A stretch of 37,691 nucleotides of DNA from Paracandidimonas soli. Lineage in GTDB: Bacteria; Pseudomonadota; Gammaproteobacteria; Burkholderiales; Burkholderiaceae_B. Of the stretch, positions 34,036 through 37,691 are shown one piece after another (position 1 is the first letter of the stretch; every line of letters starts with the position of its first letter). Location: assembly GCF_004342005.1 (NCBI RefSeq), contig NZ_SMBX01000016.1, forward strand, positions 1 to 37,691, read 5' to 3'. Below the pieces are notes generated by a model, which did no database searches, had not been told where the DNA came from, and saw only the letters and a program-made list of their open reading frames with translations. The position numbers were made by a program, and so were the translations under genes.

Positions 34036-34416
34036 TTACTTGAGCTCGACCTTTGCGCCGGCTTCTTCAAGCTTCTTCTTCGCGTCTTCAGCGGCGGCCT
34101 TCTCCAGACCTTCCTTGACGGGCTTCGGAGCGCCGTCGACCAGGTCCTTGGCTTCCTTCAGGCCCAGGCCGGTGATTTCGCGAACAGCCTTGATGACGCT
34201 GACCTTGTTCGCGCCGACTTCGGCCAGAACAACGGTGAACTCGGTCTGCTCTTCAGCAGCGGCGGCGGCGCCGGCAGCAGCGGGGGCTGCAACAGCGACG
34301 GCGGCGGCGGCAGCCGACACGCCAAACTTTTCTTCCATGTCCTTGATCAGTTCGGACAGTTCCAGAACTGTCAGACCGGCGACTGCGTCAAGGATTTCAG
34401 CTTTGCTAAGTGCCAT
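34036..34416 (-). CDS. rplL: 50S ribosomal protein L7/L12
   Basis: L7/L12 forms the multimeric ribosomal stalk that recruits translational GTPases. The 126-residue product starts [20 protein letters not shown], has the alanine-rich hinge (about 37-55) and the conserved C-terminal domain ([22 protein letters not shown] ... [16 protein letters not shown]). It has GGAG about 9 nt before the start. It is followed by the attenuator in front of rpoB. Confidence 0.98.
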   Translation of the reverse strand: MALSKAEILDAVAGLTVLELSELIKDMEEKFGVSAAAAAVAVAAPAAAGAAAAAEEQTEFTVVLAEVGANKVSVIKAVREITGLGLKEAKDLVDGAPKPVKEGLEKAAAEDAKKKLEEAGAKVELK

Positions 34417-34494
34417 TTTAATGAACTCCAGATAATATTGAATGCCAGGTTGGTTGTCGCTCTTCTACGACGAAATTCCTGAGGGAAAACCCGC

Positions 34495-35019
34495 TTATGC
34501 GGCTTCCTTCTGGTCGCGCACGGCTGCGAGGCCGCGGACGAACTTGGTCGGAACTTCGTTGAGCGTACGCACAAATTGCGCGATGGGGGCTTGCATGGTG
34601 CCGAGCAACTTCGACAGCAGTTCCTCACGAGACGGCATCGTGGCCAGAGCCTTGACGCCATCCTGGGACAGGATGTTGTTGGGCAATGCCCCACCCTTGA
34701 TCACCAGCTTATCGTTGGTTTTTGCGAAAGTTGCCAGTACCTTGGCAGCCTCTACGGGGTCGGTGCTGATGCCATAGATCAGCGGACCGGTCAGCTGTGC
34801 GGACAGCTCCTCGAAAGGAGTGCCGACAATAGCGCGACGCACCAGCGTATTCTTCAGAACACGCAGATACACGCCCGACTCACGCGCAGTCTTGCGCAAT
34901 ACGGTAGCGGAGGCGACGTCCAGACCACGATACTCGGCGATAATGACCGATTGAGCCTTTGCCAGCTCGGCAGCGACTTCCTCGATGACTACCGCTTTCT
35001 CTTCACGATTGAGACTCAC
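34495..35019 (-). CDS. rplJ: 50S ribosomal protein L10
   Basis: L10 anchors the L7/L12 stalk to 23S rRNA. The 174-residue product starts [20 protein letters not shown] and uses a GTG start codon (complement of 35017-35019), with GGAGAG at an 8-nt spacing. There is no in-frame ATG close by. In E. coli, L10-(L12)4 represses its own mRNA through the leader upstream of rplJ; the 241-nt gap here is in the right place for this. A 78-nt spacer without a clear terminator separates it from rplL. Confidence 0.97.
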   Translation of the reverse strand: MSLNREEKAVVIEEVAAELAKAQSVIIAEYRGLDVASATVLRKTARESGVYLRVLKNTLVRRAIVGTPFEELSAQLTGPLIYGISTDPVEAAKVLATFAKTNDKLVIKGGALPNNILSQDGVKALATMPSREELLSKLLGTMQAPIAQFVRTLNEVPTKFVRGLAAVRDQKEAA

Positions 35020-35260
35020 GGTTTGAACTCTCCATAAACGACGCGAGGGAGATCCCTTGCGTCAACCGAATGCGGCGCACCTGGTCGAGTTCTTCTGGGA
35101 CAGCAAGAATTCTTCCATGGACGCCGTCTGCGCTGGACCCGGAAAGCCTTCTCCGGAATTAAGCCTGCTTCTGTGGGTGCTAGTGCACGGCACGTCATCA
35201 AGCTCCAGCGGTCTTTGACAGCTGTGTCCGAACAAAGCCGGACACGGCCCAAAGTTCTTT
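35020..35260 (-). promoter_or_regulatory. rplJ leader, candidate L10-(L12)4 autoregulatory RNA
   Basis: This 241-nt gap between rplA and rplJ has no supported gene. Near its 5' end is a 7-bp hairpin (35224-35245, GTGTCCG/CGGACAC), which could also act as a weak 3' element of rplA. Just upstream of the rplJ ribosome-binding site is an imperfect 10-bp stem (35040-35063, GACGC-AGGGA arms with one mismatch). The position is that of the known ribosomal protein L10 leader. Covariance with that family was not tested. Confidence 0.5.
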
Positions 35261-35956
35261 TTAAGCGCTCAGCGAGGCGATTTCCACACGGGCGCCGCCG
35301 CCCATGGTGGAGGAAACAGCCAGCTTGCGCAGATAGATACCTTTAGCGGCAGCGGGACGAGCCTTGTTCAGCGCGTCGACCAGAGCCAGCAGGTTTTCCT
35401 GCAGCTGTTCGACGTTGAACGATGCACGGCCGATGGTGGCGTGGATGATACCGGCCTTGTCGGTGCGGTACTGCACCTGGCCGGCCTTTGCGTTCTTGAC
35501 GGCGGTTGCCACGTCGGGCGTAACCGTGCCGACCTTGGGGTTGGGCATCAGGCCGCGGGGACCCAGAACCTGACCCAGGGCGCCGACGATACGCATTGTA
35601 TCGGGCGAGGCGATGACCACGTCGAAGTCCATGTTGCCGGCCTTGATCTGCTCGGCCAGATCTTCCATGCCGACGATTTCGGCGCCGGCGGCCTTGGCGG
35701 CCTCAGCCTTTTCGCCTTGGGCGAACACGGCGACGCGAACGGACTTGCCGGTGCCAGCAGGCAGAACCACCGAACCGCGGACCAGTTGGTCCGACTTGCG
35801 GGGATCCACGCCCAGTTGGACGGCGACGTCGATGGATTCGTTGAACTTGGCGGTTGCGGTTTCCTTGACCAGGGTCAGGGCTTCGGCAACGGGGTATTGA
35901 CGGTTGCGGTCAATCTTGGCGGCAATGGCCGCTGCGCGCTTGCTGAGCTTTGCCAT
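35261..35956 (-). CDS. rplA: 50S ribosomal protein L1
   Basis: L1 binds 23S rRNA at the mobile L1 stalk near the E site and, in E. coli, represses translation of the L11-L1 mRNA. The 231-residue product starts [20 protein letters not shown] and contains [19 protein letters not shown]. The open frame extends 17 codons upstream into rplK, but family conservation and the TGACATG junction with rplK (1 nt apart) support the start at 35956. Confidence 0.98.
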   Translation of the reverse strand: MAKLSKRAAAIAAKIDRNRQYPVAEALTLVKETATAKFNESIDVAVQLGVDPRKSDQLVRGSVVLPAGTGKSVRVAVFAQGEKAEAAKAAGAEIVGMEDLAEQIKAGNMDFDVVIASPDTMRIVGALGQVLGPRGLMPNPKVGTVTPDVATAVKNAKAGQVQYRTDKAGIIHATIGRASFNVEQLQENLLALVDALNKARPAAAKGIYLRKLAVSSTMGGGARVEIASLSA

Positions 35957-35957
35957 G

Positions 35958-36392
35958 TCAGACGACTCCTTCAACATTGATGCCGATGCTGCGTGCGCTG
36001 CCGGCAATGGTACGCACAGCGGCGTCCAGATCGGCGGCGGTCAGGTCGGGCTGCTTGGTCTTGGCGATTTCTTCAGCCTGGGCGCGCGTCAGGGTGCCGA
36101 CCTTGTCGACGTTGGGACGTGCGGAACCCTTCTGGATGCCTGCCGCCTTCTTGATCAGGATAGTCGCCGGAGGCGTCTTCATGATGAAGGTGAAGCTCTT
36201 GTCCGCGTAGGCAGTGATGACTACGGGGATGGGCAGACCAGGCTCAAGGCTCTGCGTCTTGGCATTGAATGCCTTGCAGAACTCCATGATGTTCAGACCA
36301 CGCTGGCCCAGTGCGGGACCAATGGGGGGGGAAGGATTGGCCTTACCAGCTGGCACTTGCAGCTTGATGAAGCCGACGATTTTCTTCGCCAT
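35958..36392 (-). CDS. rplK: 50S ribosomal protein L11
   Basis: L11 forms part of the GTPase-associated centre and is needed for RelA activation. The 144-residue product reads [20 protein letters not shown], then [20 protein letters not shown], typical of the family. A strong AAGGAG (36399-36404) lies 6 nt before the ATG. No convincing promoter is visible in the 68-nt gap to nusG, so it may be read from upstream. Confidence 0.98.
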   Translation of the reverse strand: MAKKIVGFIKLQVPAGKANPSPPIGPALGQRGLNIMEFCKAFNAKTQSLEPGLPIPVVITAYADKSFTFIMKTPPATILIKKAAGIQKGSARPNVDKVGTLTRAQAEEIAKTKQPDLTAADLDAAVRTIAGSARSIGINVEGVV

Positions 36393-36460
36393 GAGTAGCT
36401 CCTTGCGGGTAGTGACGCCTTCGTCAAACGGGTTGTCGAGGGCTCCCCGGGGTTAAAAAA

Positions 36461-36994
36461 TCAGATCTTTTCGACCTGGCTGAAATCCAGTTCCACTGGG
36501 GTGGCGCGACCGAAGATGGTAACCGAGACGCGAACCTTGCTCTTCTCGTAGTTGACTTCTTCGACGCTGCCGTTGAAATCGGCAAAGGGGCCTTCCTTGA
36601 CGCGGACGGTTTCGCCGATTTCGAACAGAATCTTGGGCCTTGGCTTCTCGACGCCTTCTTCCATCTGCGAGAGGATCTTCTCGACCTCGCGCTCGGAAAT
36701 CGGCGCGGGACGGTTGCCCGAACCGCCCAGGAAGCCCGTTACGCGGTTGGTATTCTTCACCAGGTGCCAAGTGTCGTCGGTGAGTTCCATCTCGACCAGC
36801 ACATAGCCCGGGAAAATACGGCGCTCCGTAATGGACTTTTTGCCGCCCTTGATCTCGACGACTTCTTCCGAAGGAACAAGGATACGGCCGAATTCGTGCT
36901 CCAGGCCTGCACGCTCGATGCGTTCCAGCAGCGCCTTGTGCACACTTTTTTCCATGCCCGAATACACATGGACGACGTACCAGCGTTTGCTCAT
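36461..36994 (-). CDS. nusG: Transcription termination/antitermination factor NusG
   Basis: NusG binds RNA polymerase through its NGN domain and Rho or S10 through its KOW domain. The 177-residue product starts [20 protein letters not shown], and contains [20 protein letters not shown] (NGN) and the KOW segment [21 protein letters not shown] near the C-terminus. It follows secE by 9 nt and precedes rplK, the usual arrangement. Confidence 0.98.
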   Translation of the reverse strand: MSKRWYVVHVYSGMEKSVHKALLERIERAGLEHEFGRILVPSEEVVEIKGGKKSITERRIFPGYVLVEMELTDDTWHLVKNTNRVTGFLGGSGNRPAPISEREVEKILSQMEEGVEKPRPKILFEIGETVRVKEGPFADFNGSVEEVNYEKSKVRVSVTIFGRATPVELDFSQVEKI

Positions 36995-37003
36995 GCCTGC
37001 CCT

Positions 37004-37384
37004 TTAGTTCCAGCCCAGGAACAGACCATAGATGATCCATTCCAGCGCTTTGTCGAAGATCCAGAGAATGATGGCCATGACCGTGACGAACACGAACACG
37101 ATGCCAGTCATCTGGGTGGCTTCCTTGCGGGAGGGCCACACGACGCGCTTGACCTCATGATAGGAATCGCGCATGTAGCCGACGGTGCGACGGCCGGTCT
37201 CGCTGAACCAGACAATGACGAAAGCAACGACCAGGCTGCCGATGAACGCACCGACACGTACCAGTGTGGATTCGCCCTCGAGCAGCGAGAATGCGACGAT
37301 ACCGGCAATAACGACGAGTACGGCCAGACCCAGCTTGATGCGGTCGACTGTACTGTTAACGGTTTCTACGTTGGTATTAGACAT
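37004..37384 (-). CDS. secE: SecE, preprotein translocase subunit
   Basis: SecE stabilises SecY in the SecYEG channel. The 126-residue product has three hydrophobic helices (about 17-36, 43-60, 92-113), like the longer enterobacterial form, and the conserved amphipathic stretch ESTKRVVWP-like EVKRVVWPSRKEATQ before the last helix. It sits between tRNA-Trp and nusG. Confidence 0.97.
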   Translation of the reverse strand: MSNTNVETVNSTVDRIKLGLAVLVVIAGIVAFSLLEGESTLVRVGAFIGSLVVAFVIVWFSETGRRTVGYMRDSYHEVKRVVWPSRKEATQMTGIVFVFVTVMAIILWIFDKALEWIIYGLFLGWN

Positions 37385-37435
37385 GGTCCGGCGAAAAAGC
37401 CTGATATTGACGACCCGCGAAGCGATCGTGGTGTC

Positions 37436-37511
37436 TGGCAGGGGCAGTAGGAATCGAACCTACAACCTTCGGTTTTGGAGACCGACGCTCTGCCAATTGA
37501 GCTATACCCCT
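37436..37511 (-). tRNA. trnW: tRNA-Trp (anticodon CCA)
   Basis: The 76-nt gene reads AGGGGTATAGCTC at its 5' end, has a T arm with GGTTCGAATCC, and encodes its own 3' CCA. The anticodon CCA is at 37476-37478. The acceptor stem pairs with one G-U. It lies between tuf and secE, a common arrangement in Proteobacteria, where it is cotranscribed with tuf. Confidence 0.97.
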
Positions 37512-37521
37512 AAAACTCTGA

Positions 37522-37551
37522 AAGCAGCGAACCTGCCAGAGCCCGCTGCTT
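37522..37551 (-). promoter_or_regulatory. Hairpin between tuf and tRNA-Trp
   Basis: A perfect 8-bp inverted repeat AAGCAGCG/CGCTGCTT with a 14-nt loop lies 10 nt upstream of the tRNA 5' end and about 50 nt after the tuf stop. On the minus strand it is followed by TCAGAGTTTT. It could be a leaky terminator for tuf or a processing signal that frees the tRNA. Confidence 0.4.
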
Positions 37552-37599
37552 GTGCGCTGAAGACGGCAAGGCGCGAAACCCTGCCATCGGCGCAATGTA

Positions 37600-37691
37600 T
37601 TACTGAGTGATTTTGGCGACGACGCCGGCGCCGACGGTACGGCCGCCTTCACGGATGGCGAAGCGCAGGCCTTCTTCCATCGCGATCGGCG
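37600..37691 (-). CDS. tuf: Elongation factor Tu, C-terminal 30 codons (cut by window edge)
   Basis: The fragment reads PIAMEEGLRFAIREGGRT then VGAGVVAKITQ and a TAA stop, the typical EF-Tu C-terminus. It is the second tuf copy in this window and stands upstream of tRNA-Trp, secE and nusG, the tufB-type location. The other copy ends the str operon at the left edge, in the same orientation. Confidence 0.96.
   Translation of the reverse strand, partial: PIAMEEGLRFAIREGGRTVGAGVVAKITQ

Noticed and set aside
35016-35252. Small minus-strand frame in the rplA-rplJ gap as a gene
   Set aside because: No homology recognised, overlaps the rplJ start, and the gap is better explained as a leader RNA.

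Overview
The window looks like a chromosomal segment of a high-GC betaproteobacterium, most likely Burkholderiales, family Alcaligenaceae (Bordetella/Achromobacter-like). This rests on the protein flavour of the ribosomal and RNA polymerase genes, a Bug-type (TctC) solute-binding protein of the kind expanded in that family, and strongly GC-biased codons. The assignment is inference; no search was run.

Layout. Both ends are housekeeping loci on the minus strand, each truncated inside a tuf (EF-Tu) gene. Left end (1-3335): the str operon, read rpsL > rpsG > fusA > tuf from a promoter near 3600. Right end (25506-37691): the rif/beta operon region, read tuf > tRNA-Trp > secE > nusG > rplK > rplA > rplJ > rplL > rpoB > rpoC, ending in a hairpin terminator at 25412-25437. 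Between them about 21.6 kb is read entirely on the plus strand and has three blocks: (i) a signalling operon (3744-7982) of an OmpR-type response regulator, a secreted LysM-FecR protein and a CHASE2-PAS histidine kinase; (ii) a periplasmic nitrate reductase and cytochrome c maturation cluster, napFDAGHBC-ccmABCDEFGHI (8275-21667), mostly with overlapping stops and starts, so probably one transcript; (iii) a small carbon-source block (21809-25319) of a GntR-like LacI-family regulator, a Bug solute-binding protein and an enolase-superfamily acid-sugar dehydratase resembling L-talarate/galactarate dehydratase.

How the genes work together. NapC and NapGH feed quinol electrons through NapB to the Mo-bisMGD enzyme NapA. 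NapB and NapC together carry six CXXCH heme sites, and the adjacent Ccm system I genes supply the machinery that attaches those hemes. In the carbon block, a perfect 26-bp palindrome sits directly after the -10 box of the promoter in front of the Bug gene, a classical place for repression by the neighbouring LacI-type protein.

The housekeeping operons carry many candidate RNA control elements: a long str leader with two perfect hairpins, an intercistronic rpsL-rpsG region packed with inverted repeats, a fusA-tuf hairpin, a rplA-rplJ leader, and an attenuator plus long stem between rplL and rpoB. The least understood parts are the CHASE2/FecR/response-regulator trio and the unusual gap with a palindrome between ccmB and ccmC. 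I saw no insertion sequence, CRISPR array, prophage or defence system.
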